A DNA stretch of 32,247 bases from Tubiluchus corallicola (GCA_030141605.1 JAQGDQ010000950.1:45001-77247), one strand, 5' to 3'. Positions 21,651 to 32,247 are shown, counted from the first letter of the stretch. Notes: generated by a model not told the origin, from the letters alone. Numbers and translations are program-made.

Positions 21651-21687
21651 GCGCGTACGCGTGCGTGCGTGTGTGTATGCGCGCAAT
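21651..21687. repeat. Alternating purine-pyrimidine tract
   Basis: GCGCGTACGCGTGCGTGCGT followed by GTGTGTATGCGCGC lies about 45 bases into intron 2. Such tracts can adopt Z-DNA. Confidence 0.7.
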
Positions 21688-22400
21688 AAGTAATTTTGTT
21701 ATGTGTAGCATGCGCGCTGTTGTTGGCGTCATAACCATCGTTAACATGCTACTGAAACTGGTTCAAATTCGTCCGAGTTGAGTATGTTAACCTTTTAATT
21801 GTTCACATTAGTTTTCTGTTAACAAAGTACATAATTAATAATTAGTGAGTAGTTAGTTCGATTCATCTTAAACTGGTTATCTAAATTTCTAATGCTCTGA
21901 TCCATATGTTCTACAGCTCTTTCTTTGTTCTAATATAGCTCTACTTTTATTTCTCAAGTCACATGCTTGTAAAATTATAAATTCTTAATTTTTTTCTTAT
22001 CATCTGCAGCTGTGCTTATTACTATTGCACGTAATTAAGCACAGCTTGAAAATTGGCTTCAATTTGTTTGGCGTTTTCCTTTGTTAGATTGCCATCTACA
22101 TGCATTTCGTAAGCAGCTTCAGCTTGGGTAACTCGCTCCAGCGTCAAAAATTATTTGCAGATGGGCAATAAATAGTATTCGACAATACTGCCACAAATCT
22201 TGACTCAGTGAACTATTTTAAAACATGAACTAATGGTTCCTTAGGCATAAGTATTAAGTTCAGTGGTTCCTGAGGGGAGTATCTAGACTTTACGATGCCC
22301 TAGGCTGATAGTTCTGCCCCGCAGGTTGTTTTAGTAATGAGCGGTTTAAATAATTGCTTGTGGTGTATTAGAAACACTATTAACCAAGTATCTAAATATG
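21688..22400. other. Intron 2, no recognised feature
   Basis: No repeat array, mobile element or open frame I can support. Confidence 0.5.
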
Positions 22401-22771
22401 AATATGAACGAGCTTTTTTAGTTCGAATTCGATTCGAACCTGAAATTATAGAATCGAATAATTCAGCACTTCAGCCACGTATGCTCCTTATCATTAAGAT
22501 GTTTGAAGCATCATGCAATTAGCACAATTTAGCTGCAATTTCTAAGCAAAATTTTTAATAAACTAATAGTGGTTTTACTGCAGAAGTAAATCAAGGGCTA
22601 TGCACAATCTTTGTAAGACCACTTTCTACTAACAGTTTGACAACTTGTTCGAAAGTCATTCAAACTCAATTCAAAATCGATTCGGATTCGAAATACTGAT
22701 ATTCGATTCGAATTCGAAAGTCAAATTCGATTCGATTCGAATTCGTTTTCTGGTAAAGAACGCTCACCCCT
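22401..22771 (+). mobile_element. hAT-type MITE, copy 5 (left end lost)
   Basis: Same family as 14497-14892, more diverged. The left terminus is missing and sequence homology starts at TATGAACGAGC. The right end reads ACGCTCACCCCTT. No target duplication can be assigned. Confidence 0.8.
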
Positions 22772-24049
22772 TCCGTCGATTCGCTTTTCTTTGTACGTGG
22801 TAACGGGAAGGTTTTTCTGCTGGGAGGAGTACTAGTGTGAAGAGGATACAGAAATCATGCTGCAATCCAGCTTGTGAGCAGCGCTGATTGTGAAAATGCG
22901 CAGCGCACTAGCGCCGGCTGCAAGAAGTACGACAAAGCGTGTTAAAACCAGCTGAATTAGTCAAATGAATAGCGTTGGTTTAGTATTTTCCGTATATTTT
23001 CTCTTATTTTTAGTTCGATTTTGTTCCCGAGTTAGAATACGCTGCACGTTAGCGATATTTAGGCATTTTTAGCAAGTAAATATTATTTATTTGTTATGTA
23101 ACAATATGTGTATACCTAGCAATAGTATTACTGAAACTAAGCCTCGCTTAGAATTTCTATAACTGTCTAAGCTAGTAATTTTAATATTATTATAATTTTA
23201 TAAAAGTTCTCAATTACTTGGAATAGGGGTGTGACGTTTATCAAATTCGTTAACTATTTTATTTACGTTTTCTTTTTAAATGAAATACGTCGGTTTCATG
23301 CAGTGTACCTATCTAAGTCTATCTTGTGTATCACGTATGTATGTTAGTATGTATGTGTGGGTGGAGAGGGAGTTTGAGTTACCACCTTATCATCTAATTA
23401 AACTCTGTACCTGATAATTGCACCTGTACCTGTCCGTCTAGCCCGTAGACGTCTTACTTTGTGCTTTGCACGCTTTAAGCTAATTTAATTTAGCTAGTTT
23501 CAATAGCTTAAAATCACGAGGAGTTAAACTATAGAATTCGTTGCCAAAAATACCTTTGAAGGTAGCTTATTTTCTGCTTCCAAAATACACAAAATGAATA
23601 TACTTACTAAATGAATATACCTGTATTACATAACTTGTAAGACTAATAAGCAAGCTAGCAAGTTTTTTTTCTTTTTTCTCATTTCCTAAGTAGTTGTTGC
23701 TCTTTCTCATACTTACTTTTTCTCTTAAATTTTTCTATATTACACTTTTTTGATACTTATTTTATCTTTCCATACTCTCAGTTTTTAACTTTACTCACTA
23801 ACCTTGGTCAAATTCCCCTGTTAATAAGACCTCATTTGAAACTACTACATATAATAATCATAATTACTGAATAATTGTATTGTTTTACTTAGATTTAGGT
23901 ATCTAACTTTATTATTTTTTGTTTTCAGTTCTTTTTGGATAATTTGTATCATTTATACTGTTTTTCTTATTTTTTTTTCTTATTTGTTTTTGTTTTTGTT
24001 ATCTGCAGCATCACCGTTAATTCTTAATATACTAATTTATTTACAAGAA
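22772..24049. other. Intron 2, no recognised feature
   Basis: AT-rich, T-rich in places (about 23660-24000). Part of the last few hundred bases could belong to the LINE whose 3' end follows. Confidence 0.45.
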
Positions 24050-24174
24050 AGGGCAGGAGACTAGATGACCCTATGGTCCTTCCCTGCCCTGCTACATGAT
24101 TATAATTACATAATATTTAAAAAACTTTTTATGTTAAACTAATTGGAGAAAATAAATGTTCTATGTTCTATATG
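24050..24174 (+). mobile_element. CR1-like LINE 3' terminus
   Basis: Contains GACTAGATGACCCTATGGTC followed by CTTCCCTGCCC, closely resembling the conserved 3'UTR hairpin of CR1 elements. It ends AATAAATGTTCTATGTTCTA, resembling the CR1 ATTCTATG-type terminal repeats. Plus strand, 5' extent unknown, no coding sequence recognised. Confidence 0.75.
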
Positions 24175-25188
24175 TATGTTAATTTGTTGTACTCTGCATT
24201 GAAAAGTTTTAGTCTGCTTGCAGTCATTGCTTATGAAATGTATGTTATAATATCAAACTGTTTATTGCATTGAAAAGTCGTGGCAGTAAATTTTAATATA
24301 CGATTTTGCCAGATTTCCCTGCCGTACAATAAATTTAAGGGGGGGGGGGGGGGTCAATGCTGCTTTGGCATAATTTCACTTTTTCTGATGAGTTTTTGAT
24401 TCGATTCGATTCGATCTATGATTATGTGGTACATATTAAACCTAGAACTTTTGAAGCCATTTAACTTAATATTTCTCTGAAAGTGGTTTCTTGGCATTCA
24501 CTTCCAAGTTTTTTTATTTTTCTCTTCGTAAATTTACAATAATTTGACAATAAAATACACAAAAATACAAACGAACATGGGAGAAAGGGTGACGAAAAAC
24601 CAAAGGTTAGCGAGTCAACCACCCTTCTCAGAAAGACAGTAAACAAAAAAGACGCTAATGACAGCAGAACACAACTATTAAAAAATACATAAACGTCCAT
24701 AAATACAAAGAACAAAAATACAACAACAGCAAAAAAAAGAAAAACGAAAAACCAGTCGTTCCTAAATATAGTCTAGCATTAAACATAATTATATATGGTT
24801 CAAAACACAAAAGAGAAAAGAGAGAATATTTTAATGTTCAGAAAAACAACATATGCAAGATAAAATTTCAAATGGCAAAAAGAAAGAAAAAAGGTAAAAA
24901 AGCAAGATAAATTGCCCTGACAATTGCAATACATTAATCAAAAAATTTTTGTATTTGAAAAATAAAAAATTTATGATCCAGATTTAATTATCATAACAGC
25001 AGAAAACAAATAACTGTCTGATTTAACAAATAAGCAATATTTTAAGTTTTTAAGCAATACTAAGAAAAGGCCAGAAAGATATATAAATGCACAATAAATT
25101 ATCAAGTGTTTGTATTAGCAATCAAGCTGATAAGCATTAAAATAAAGCAAGACTATTTGCAAAGCATATCAAAATACATAAATTTAAA
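24175..25188. other. Intron 2, A-rich stretch
   Basis: A homopolymer of 15 G lies at 24339-24353 and a short (GATTC)3 near 24398-24415. The remainder is A-rich with no recognised element. The minus-strand frame 24461-24715 is hydrophobic but unsupported. Confidence 0.5.
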
Positions 25189-25801
<613 letters not shown>

Positions 25802-25969
25802 ATTCAAAGCAGTAAAGGAAAGGTTAGCAAGGTCATCCGTGGCCATTAATTAAACTGTGACACCTTCTAGATAGCCTGCAAGGCTGCATCATTTTACTAC
25901 TCGGTTTACAAGCCTGGTTTAAGGTGGTTTAGCTCAGTTAGGGGGTCTGGGGGTGGTTCACGATAAGGC
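25802..25969. other. Intron 2, possible tRNA-like A-box
   Basis: GTGGTTTAGCTCAGTTAGGG at about 25924-25943 matches a tRNA D-arm/A-box, but no convincing B-box follows. Possibly a decayed SINE head. Confidence 0.3.
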
Positions 25970-26201
25970 TTCCGTGTAGGGTCTGGCTGATGATACTTTT
26001 TTGCGTTTTAAGGGTCGTGATAAGTTTAATTTGTAACAAAAATTTAAAGTTTCATGCCTTAAATATTTTGTTTTTTTAAAATTAATTCCGTGTAGGGTCT
26101 GGCTAATAATACTTTTTTGCGTTTTAAGGGTCGTGATAAGTTTAATTTGTAACAAAAATTTAAAGTTTCATGCCTTAAATATTTTGTTTTTTTAAATTAA
26201 T
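25970..26201. repeat. 116-bp tandem duplication
   Basis: Two nearly identical units starting TTCCGTGTAGGGTCTGGCT at 25970 and TTCCG at 26086. Confidence 0.92.
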
Positions 26202-26394
26202 TACATGTAGCAGGTAATTATCCACTCCAGTAAGATAGCTTATCCATTAAAGCAGGAATTTGTATTTTACAAAATGTTAAATTAAACCTGATGAATTTTA
26301 GTAAGTACTCTGCTTATTATTGCCTTTGATATCTTACAAGAGTTTGATAGGGAAGAAGTTACACTACTTAACTCTGTTGTTCTGTGTTTTAATT

Positions 26395-26530
26395 GGAGAG
26401 CTCATTCCTCAACAACTGTTTGTAGCGTGTTAGGAATTTTACTCATTCCTTAACAACTGTTTGTAGCGTGTTGGTAATTTTGTGATTTTTTTAACAACTG
26501 TTTCTAGCGTGTTAGGAATTTTACTCATCT
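26395..26530. repeat. ~50-bp tandem repeat, 3 copies
   Basis: AACAACTGTTTGTAGCGTGT followed by TAGGAATTTTACTCATTCC, repeated three times with small variants. Confidence 0.88.
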
Positions 26531-26722
26531 TTAGTAGTTGGATGTGGTGGAAAGTCATCCATCCAGTTGAAAGCGTATTTAACATTTCCTAACTTGCTTG
26601 AAAATAGCACTGTCAGGAACTTAAGCAATCTGTGCTTGATCTGATATTTGTTCAGAAGGGATTGATTACAATGTTGTGACCAATATACATTGCAGCATTA
26701 CGTTGAAAACTATCATCTACAG

Positions 26723-26795
26723 CAGGGGTGTGCAAATTGCGGCCGGCGGGCCACTTGCGGCCCGCAAAAAAATTGTAAAACCGCATCACGTACAG
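26723..26795 (+). mobile_element. hAT-like transposon terminus
   Basis: CAGGGGTGTGCAAATTGCGG followed by CCGGCGGGCCACTTGCGGCC has the form of hAT termini (CAGGGGTG...GCGGCCCGC). I could not find the opposite terminus before the 122-bp array, so this is probably a fragment. Confidence 0.55.
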
Positions 26796-26970
26796 ACGGT
26801 TGTGCTTCTCTGTATACTTACTAGTAAATAAACAGGGAGTGGTCAGCCTTACCGGAAATCAGCTCTGTGTTATTGGGCGTTACCATGACAACAGTGTTTA
26901 CCTATACATGTGTTAGTTGTAGCATTAATTTGCAGTGCTAAAAACCGGGATTGTTGTTATATAAATTACG

Positions 26971-27060
26971 AAGTAAATAAGTCAGTAAATAAGCAATTTA
27001 TTGTTATTATAGCGCCATACATACAATGAAATTTACGTGGTTTTATGTATCTGTAACTGT
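26971..27060 (-). mobile_element. LINE 3' end, copy 1
   Basis: On the minus strand AATTTCATTGTATGTATGGC followed by GCTATAAT and AACAATAAATTGC, then a TTAC/TTTA tail. CAATAAA-type 3' ends of this kind are typical of CR1/L2-like elements. Confidence 0.55.
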
Positions 27061-27104
27061 ATGTGGTGTGCTAGCTTTTATTTCAGATTTTTCATTATCT
27101 CAGC

Positions 27105-27200
27105 TTATAAGCAAGTAAGTAAGCAATTTATTGTCATTATAGCGCCATACATACAATGAAATTGATGTGGTTTTACGTACAGCAATAAGTTATGGAAACA
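27105..27200 (-). mobile_element. LINE 3' end, copy 2
   Basis: Repeats the previous entry 130 bases further on, with GACAATAAATTGC followed by a (TTAC)n tail. Either a second insertion or a local duplication. Confidence 0.55.
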
Positions 27201-27316
27201 ACAAGGAGATTAACACAAATAAGTCAATCAGTTGTTCAGTGACATAGAGAATTAATATTGAAGATTTACTGAAATTTACTGTTGATGGTGCGAATTGCAA
27301 CGGGATGGAAGAATCT

Positions 27317-30300
27317 ATACCACATCTATGGCCTCTGGTCAAATGCATTCTAACATTTTATCTACAGATAAGCTTCATGTAACTACAATCTTAGGAAGCC
27401 TTTGTTTCTTCTGAAAGTCTAAATCACAATGTTGAACGATACCACATCTATGGCTTCTGGTCTAATGCATTCTAACATTTTATCTATAGATAAGCTTCAT
27501 GTAACTACAATCTTAGGAAGCCTTTGTTTCTTCTGAAAGTGTAAATCACAATGTTGGACGATACCACATCTATGGCTTCTGGTCTAATGCATTCTAACAT
27601 TTTATCTATAGATAAGCTTCATGTAACTACAATCTTAGGAAGCCTTTGTTTCTTCTGAAAGTGTAAATCACAATGTTGGACGCTACCACATCTATGGCCT
27701 CTGGTCAAATGCATTCTAACATTTTATCTACAGATAAGCATCATGTAACTACAATCTTAGGAAGCCTTTGTTTCTTCTGAAAGTGTAAATCACAATGTTG
27801 GACGATACCACATCTATGGCTTCTGGTCTAATGCATTCTAACATTTTATCTACAGATAATCTTCGTGTAACTACAATCTTAGGAAGCCTTTGTTTCTTCT
27901 GAAAGTGTAAATCACAATGTTGGACGATACCACATCTATGGCTTCTGGTCTAATGCATTCTAACATTTTATCTATAGATAAGCATCATGTAACTACAATC
28001 TTAGGAAGCCTTTGTTTCTCCTGAAAGTGTAAATCACAATGTTGGACGATACCACATCTATGGCTTCTGGTCTAATGCATTCTAACATTTTATCTATAGT
28101 TAAGCATCATGTAACTACAATCTTAGGAAGCCTTTGTTTCTCCTGAAAGTGTAAATCACAATGTTGGACGATACCACATCTATGGCTTCTGGTCTAATGC
28201 ATTCTAACATTTTATCTATAGATAAGATTCATGTAACTACAATCTTAGGAAGCCTTTGTTTCTTCTGAAAGTGTAAATCACAATGTTGGACGATACCACA
28301 TCTATGGCTTTTGGTCTAATGCATTCTAACATTTTATCTATATATAAGCTTCATGTAACTACAATCTTAGGAAGCCTTTGTTTCTTCTGAAAGTGTAAAT
28401 CACAATGTTGGAAGATACCACATCTATGGCTTCTGGTCTAATGCATTCTAACATTTTATCTACAGATAATCTTCATGTAACTACAATCTTAGAAAGCCTT
28501 TGTTTCTTCTGAAAGTGTAAATCACAATGTTGGAAGATACCACATCTATGGCTTCTGGTCTAATGCATTCTAACATTTTATCTACAGATAATCTTCATGT
28601 AACTACAATCTTAGGAAGCCTTTCTTTCTTCTGAAAGTGTAAATCACAATGTTGGACGATACCACATTTATGGCTTCTGGTCTAATGCATTCTAACATTT
28701 CATCTATAGATAAGCTTCATGTAACTACAATCTTAGGAAGCCTTTGCTTCTTCTGAATGTGTAAATCACAATGTTGTACGATACCACATCTATGGCTTCT
28801 GGTCAAATGCATTCTAACATTTTATCTATAGATAAGCTTCATGTAACTACAATCTTAGGAAGCCTCTGTTTCTTCTGAATTTCTAAATCACAATGTTGGA
28901 CGATACCACATCTATGGCCTCTGGTCAAATGCATTCTGACATTTTATCTATAGATAAGCATCATGTAACTACAATCTTAGGAAGCCTCTGTTTCTTCTGA
29001 ATTTCTAAATCACAATGTTGGACGATACCACATCTATGGCTTCTGGTCTAATGCATTCTAACATTTTATCTATAGTTAAGCATCATGTAACTACAATCTT
29101 AGGAAGCCTTTGTTTCTCCTGAAAGTGTAAATCACAATGTTGGACGATACCACATCTATGGCTTCTGGTCTAATGCATTCTAACATTTTATCTATAGATA
29201 AGCTTCATGTAACTACAATCTTAGGAAGCCTTTGTTTCTTCTGAAAGTGTAAATCACAATGTTGGACGATACCACATCTATGGCTTCTGGTCTAATGCAT
29301 TCTAACATTTTATCTATAGATAAGCTTCATGTAACTACAATCTTAGGAAGCCTTTGTTTCTCCTGAAAGTGTAAATCACAATGTTGGACGATACCACATC
29401 TATGGCTTCTGGTCTAATGCATTCTAACATTTTATCTATAGTTAAGCATCATGTAACTACAATCTTAGGAAGCCTTTGTTTCTCCTGAAAGTGTAAATCA
29501 CAATGTTGGACGATACCACATCTATGGCTTCTGGTCTAATGCATTCTAACATTTTATCTATAGTTAAGCATCATGTAACTACAATCTTAGGAAGCCTTTG
29601 TTTCTCCTGAAAGTGTAAATCACAATGTTGGACGATACCACATCTATGGCTTCTGGTCTAATGCATTCTAACATTTTATCTATAGATAAGCTTCATGTAA
29701 CTACAATCTTAGGAAGCCTTTGTTTCTTCTGAAAGTGTAAATCACAATGTTGGACGATACCACATCTATGGCTTCTGGTCTAATGCATTCTAACATTTTA
29801 TCTACAGATAAGCTTCATGTAACTACAATCTTAGGAAGCCTTTGTTTCTTCTGAAAGTGTAAATCACAATGTTGGAAGATACCACATCTATGGCTTCTGG
29901 TCTAATGCATTCTAACATTTTATCTACAGATAATCTTCATGTAACTACAATCTTAGGAAGCCTTTCTTTCTTCTGAAAGTGTAAATCACAATGTTGGACG
30001 ATACCACATTTATGGCTTCTGGTCTAATGCATTCTAACATTTTATCTATAGATAAGCTTCATGTAACTACAATCTTAGGAAGCCTTTGCTTCTTCTGAAT
30101 GTGTAAATCACAATGTTGTACGATACCACATCTATGGCTTCTGGTCAAATGCATTCTAACATTTTATCTATAGATAAGCTTCATGTAACTACAATCTTAG
30201 GAAGCCTCTGTTTCTTCTGAATTTCTAAATCACAATGTTGGACGATACCACATCTATGGCCTCTGGTCAAATGCATTCTGACATTTTATCTATAGATAAG

Positions 30301-30606
30301 CATCATGTAACTACAATCTTAGGAAGCCTCTGTTTCTTCTGAATTTCTAAATCACAATGTTGGACGATACCACATCTATGGCCTCTGGTCAAATGCATTC
30401 TAACATTTTATCTATAGATAAGCTTCATGTAACTACAATCTTAGGAAGCCTTTGTTTCTTCTGAAAGTCTATATCACAATGTTGGACGATACCACATCTA
30501 TGGCCTCTGGTCAAATGCATTCTAACATTTTATCTATAGATAAGCTTCATGTAACTACAATCTTAGGAAGCCATTGTTTCTTCTGAATGTCTAAATCACA
30601 ATGTTG
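27317..30606. repeat. 122-bp satellite array ending at exon 3 (about 27 units)
   Basis: Units recur every 122 bases without length change: starts at 27435, 27557, 27679, 27801 and so on. Twenty-six complete periods bring the register exactly to 30607, and a partial unit precedes 27435. A unit reads GACGATACCACATCTATGGC, a TTCTAACATTTTATCTATAG block, TAAGCTTCATGTAACTACAA, TCTTAGGAAGCCTTTGTTTC and AAATCACAATGTTG. Most copies contain the 12-base palindrome TATCTATAGATA, or TATCTACAGATA in others. The edge units share variants (CCTCTGGTCAAATGC, CTAAATCAC) that differ from the homogenised interior. The array fills the last third of intron 2. Confidence 0.97.
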
Positions 30607-30614
30607 TATTTCAG
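30607..30614 (+). other. Exon 3 splice acceptor
   Basis: TATTTCAG directly follows the last array unit. These bases and the first eight bases of exon 3 are absent from every array unit. A CTAAATC upstream (about 30590) may serve as branch site. Confidence 0.75.
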
Positions 30615-30775
30615 TGATGGCGGACGATACTACATCTATGTTGACAAAGACGAGAAGTCGTATTTCTGTGGCTTGGACATATCTGATGTGAGTCTTGACG
30701 ACGGAGGCAAATACAAAGTCAATGCCAAGAATGACCTTGGAGAGAGCAATGCAACTATCAACCTCAACTTTGGAG
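30615..30775 (+). CDS. Twitchin/titin-like protein, exon 3 (second half of Ig domain)
   Basis: Its first base completes Ser51 and it encodes residues 52-104 plus one base. Readable blocks are GGRYYIYVDKDEKSYF, LDISDVSLDDGGKYKVNAKN (residues 71-90) and LGESNATINLNFG. These are the E, F and G strands of an I-set Ig domain. The D-x-G-x-Y corner is Asp80-Gly82-Tyr84. The F-strand position normally holding the second disulfide cysteine is Val86, as in many twitchin/titin-type Ig domains; a Cys69 lies in the E strand. NATINLNF-type endings are typical of twitchin and projectin. The donor is G|GTATGAG at 30776. Exons 1-3 total 313 coding bases, so the next exon must accept phase 1; it lies outside the window. 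Confidence 0.88.
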
Positions 30776-30839
30776 GTATGAGACCGGTCATAAAATAATT
30801 TCTTTTTCTCTCTCTTACCTGATGAGTTCAAAACATGCC

Positions 30840-31110
30840 AGTTGGGAGGGAAGAAAAAGGTTTTTTAAAGGCTTTGCAAATGTTTAAAGTTGAATCGTGA
30901 AATATTTTAATTCTGTTCAAATCAGTTTTGTTTCTTATTTCCACTGGTTAGGAAAAATGTTTTAAATTTTTTTGATACGGAGGGAGAAATTTTTTTAAAG
31001 CTTTATGAATGTTTAAAGCTGAATTGTGGAATATTTAAAACCAGTTGAAATCAAAGTCTGTTTATTTCCCACTGGTTAGCAGTAATGTTTTAAATTTTTT
31101 CAATTCACAT
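30840..31110. repeat. ~130-bp diverged tandem duplication in intron 3
   Basis: Two related copies start near 30855 and 30985. They share TTTTTTAAAG, AATGTTTAAAG, TGAAT-GTG-AATATTT and CCACTGGTTAG followed by AATGTTTTAAATTTTTT. Confidence 0.8.
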
Positions 31111-31285
31111 TTTTTCATGCTTTGTGTTTTAGTTTCGCATTACTAAATTATCGTATAATTATCGATTATTGTATAGCCTCTTTTTTGTATCATGAACGTG
31201 GTATGTTCTGATAATTATGGTATAAGCGACAACTTTTCAGTAAGCGTATAGCAATAGGACTGTATCATGCCTATTATGAAGTGGG
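31111..31285. other. Intron 3, AT-rich
   Basis: Nothing recognised. Confidence 0.4.
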
Positions 31286-31625
31286 ATACTTCCCCCAAGC
31301 CTCACTCTATTTCCTCACGCCACAAACATTTTTTTTTTATGTTCTCACTCTCTCTGTCTCTCTTTCTCTCTCTCTCTCTCTCACCTCTCCACCTCTCTCT
31401 CTTTCTCTCTTCTGCTGCATGCTGCTCTGCTGCACACAAGTATTAAGGACTGGTCTTGAGAATAAAGCAGTTTTTCTTTCAATTGTTCTTTCCTTTAACA
31501 ACTGTATAACTCCATATTTTCTCTCCGAAAATGCTTCTCCGGCATTCTAGCAGTTCAAAAATTTTACCGATGGGGCCTCACACGTCCCACTTCCCCGGGC
31601 CTCGCCTAGGCTGAAATAGGCCCTG
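31286..31625. mobile_element. Second CT-rich element related to 25189-25801
   Basis: It has a CT-rich core (about 31343-31410) with GCCTCAC near the left side and GGGCCTCGCCTAGGCTGAAA followed by TAGGCCCTGG at the right. These match the GCCTAGGGCCTC/GGCCCTG subterminal and terminal motifs of the larger CT element. The left terminus is not resolved. Confidence 0.4.
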
Positions 31626-31924
31626 GTAATGAGACTAGGACTTGATGCTGTTTCCAATTGAAAAAAAAGTTGAAGTTGAATAGCAATTTTGGTTTGTCGA
31701 TTGACTCATTTTTGCTGCCCGCATCAGATGAATTCATGAAAAGATGCGCTGCTGGGCCCCCCCCCCCTCCCGGAGATTCGATGAAAGAGAAGCCCGCAGT
31801 TTGACGTTTTTGCTCTGGTTTATTAATAGACGCCCGGCGGTTGTGTTTTGAGGTTCAGGAAAGCGTTTAGCTGGCAACGGTTCTGGCAACGGTTAGCTTG
31901 TTGACTTTCTACACTATTCTTAGT
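31626..31924. other. Intron 3, no recognised feature
   Basis: Contains an 11-base C homopolymer (31757-31767) and a tandem GGCAACGGTT pair near 31873-31892. Confidence 0.5.
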
Positions 31925-32247
31925 AATGGATAAATAATAAAACTCCAAGCTCTCCAAGGATACGTGCCCCAGCTAAGCATTGTCGGTCGATGTATATGGC
32001 AGGCCTGTAAAGATACATTGGTGTATCGAGTGAGTGAGTGAATGAGTGAGTGAGTGAGTGAGTGAGTGAGTGAGTGAGTGAGTGTAAGTGAGTGAGTGAG
32101 TGAGTGAGTGAGTGAGTGAGTGAGTGAATGAGTAAGCACATGAGTGAGTGAGTAAGTAATAAAACTCCAAGCTCTCCAAGGATACGTGCCCCAGCTAAGC
32201 ATTGTCGGTCGATGTATATGGCAGGCCTGTAAAGATACATTGGTGTA
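31925..32247. repeat. Compound TGAG tetranucleotide satellite with repeated spacer
   Basis: A spacer of about 90 bases (ATAAAACTCCAAGCTCTCC to ACATTGGTGTA) occurs at about 31935-32025 and again at about 32157-32247, offset 222 bases. A (GAGT)n tract of about 130 bases separates them. The window ends inside the structure, which probably continues. The organisation mirrors 3565-4630 on the opposite strand, with an unrelated spacer. Confidence 0.93.

Noticed and set aside
25924-25965. tRNA gene from the TTAGCTCAGTTAGGG motif
   Set aside because: No matching T-arm/B-box or acceptor complement is found downstream.
27317-30606. Tandemly duplicated functional exons
   Set aside because: Array units contain only about 18 bases of exon 3, lack its acceptor and carry stops in the remaining sequence, so they cannot encode extra Ig segments.
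30547-30831. Minus-strand frame over exon 3
   Set aside because: A shadow of the plus-strand Ig exon; no domain is recognisable.

Overview
The window looks like genomic DNA from an invertebrate animal. It is AT-rich, almost entirely non-coding, full of microsatellites, minisatellites, short non-autonomous DNA transposons and decayed non-LTR retrotransposons, and it has consensus GT-AG splice sites. The phylum cannot be fixed from this sequence alone. The only convincing protein-coding gene encodes an immunoglobulin I-set domain of the twitchin/titin giant muscle protein type, which makes a protostome plausible.

Gene: the 5' end of one plus-strand gene can be assembled. A compact promoter (MEF2-type site, TATA box, CAGCTG E-box at 13106-13152) precedes a probable 5'UTR. 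The ATG at 13450 is followed after eight coding bases by a perfect GTAAGT donor. Exon 2 (21463-21606) and exon 3 (30615-30775) follow after introns of about 8.0 and 9.0 kb. All junction phases agree, giving a 104-residue N-terminus made of a Met-Ala-Glu leader and one complete Ig domain. The gene continues beyond the window.

Layout: 1-4630 upstream repeats (58-bp minisatellite, AC, AG and compound CTCA arrays). 4790-7890 is a foldback-like structure whose inverted arms enclose a 72-bp minisatellite. 7886-10390 holds two copies of a 300-bp repeat flanking a huge CAT microsatellite and a decayed RTE-like retrotransposon. 10970-12890 holds a repeat block with MEF2-like sites, hAT-type MITEs, a LINE 3' end and a tRNA-derived SINE. 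13106-13457 is the promoter and first exon. Intron 1 holds two LINE C-terminal remnants, two MITEs and a piggyBac-like element. Intron 2 holds a MITE, a CR1-like 3' end, a CT-filled hAT-like element and a 3.3-kb array of 122-bp units. Intron 3 begins with a tandem duplication and another CT-rich element, and the window ends in a second compound CTCA/TGAG structure.

The most unusual observation is that the 122-bp array ends exactly at exon 3. Each unit carries a copy of the start of exon 3 but lacks the 16 bases that contain the splice acceptor. The array therefore appears to derive from the intron-exon junction with the acceptor removed. Each unit also carries its own branch-point-like and AG motif.
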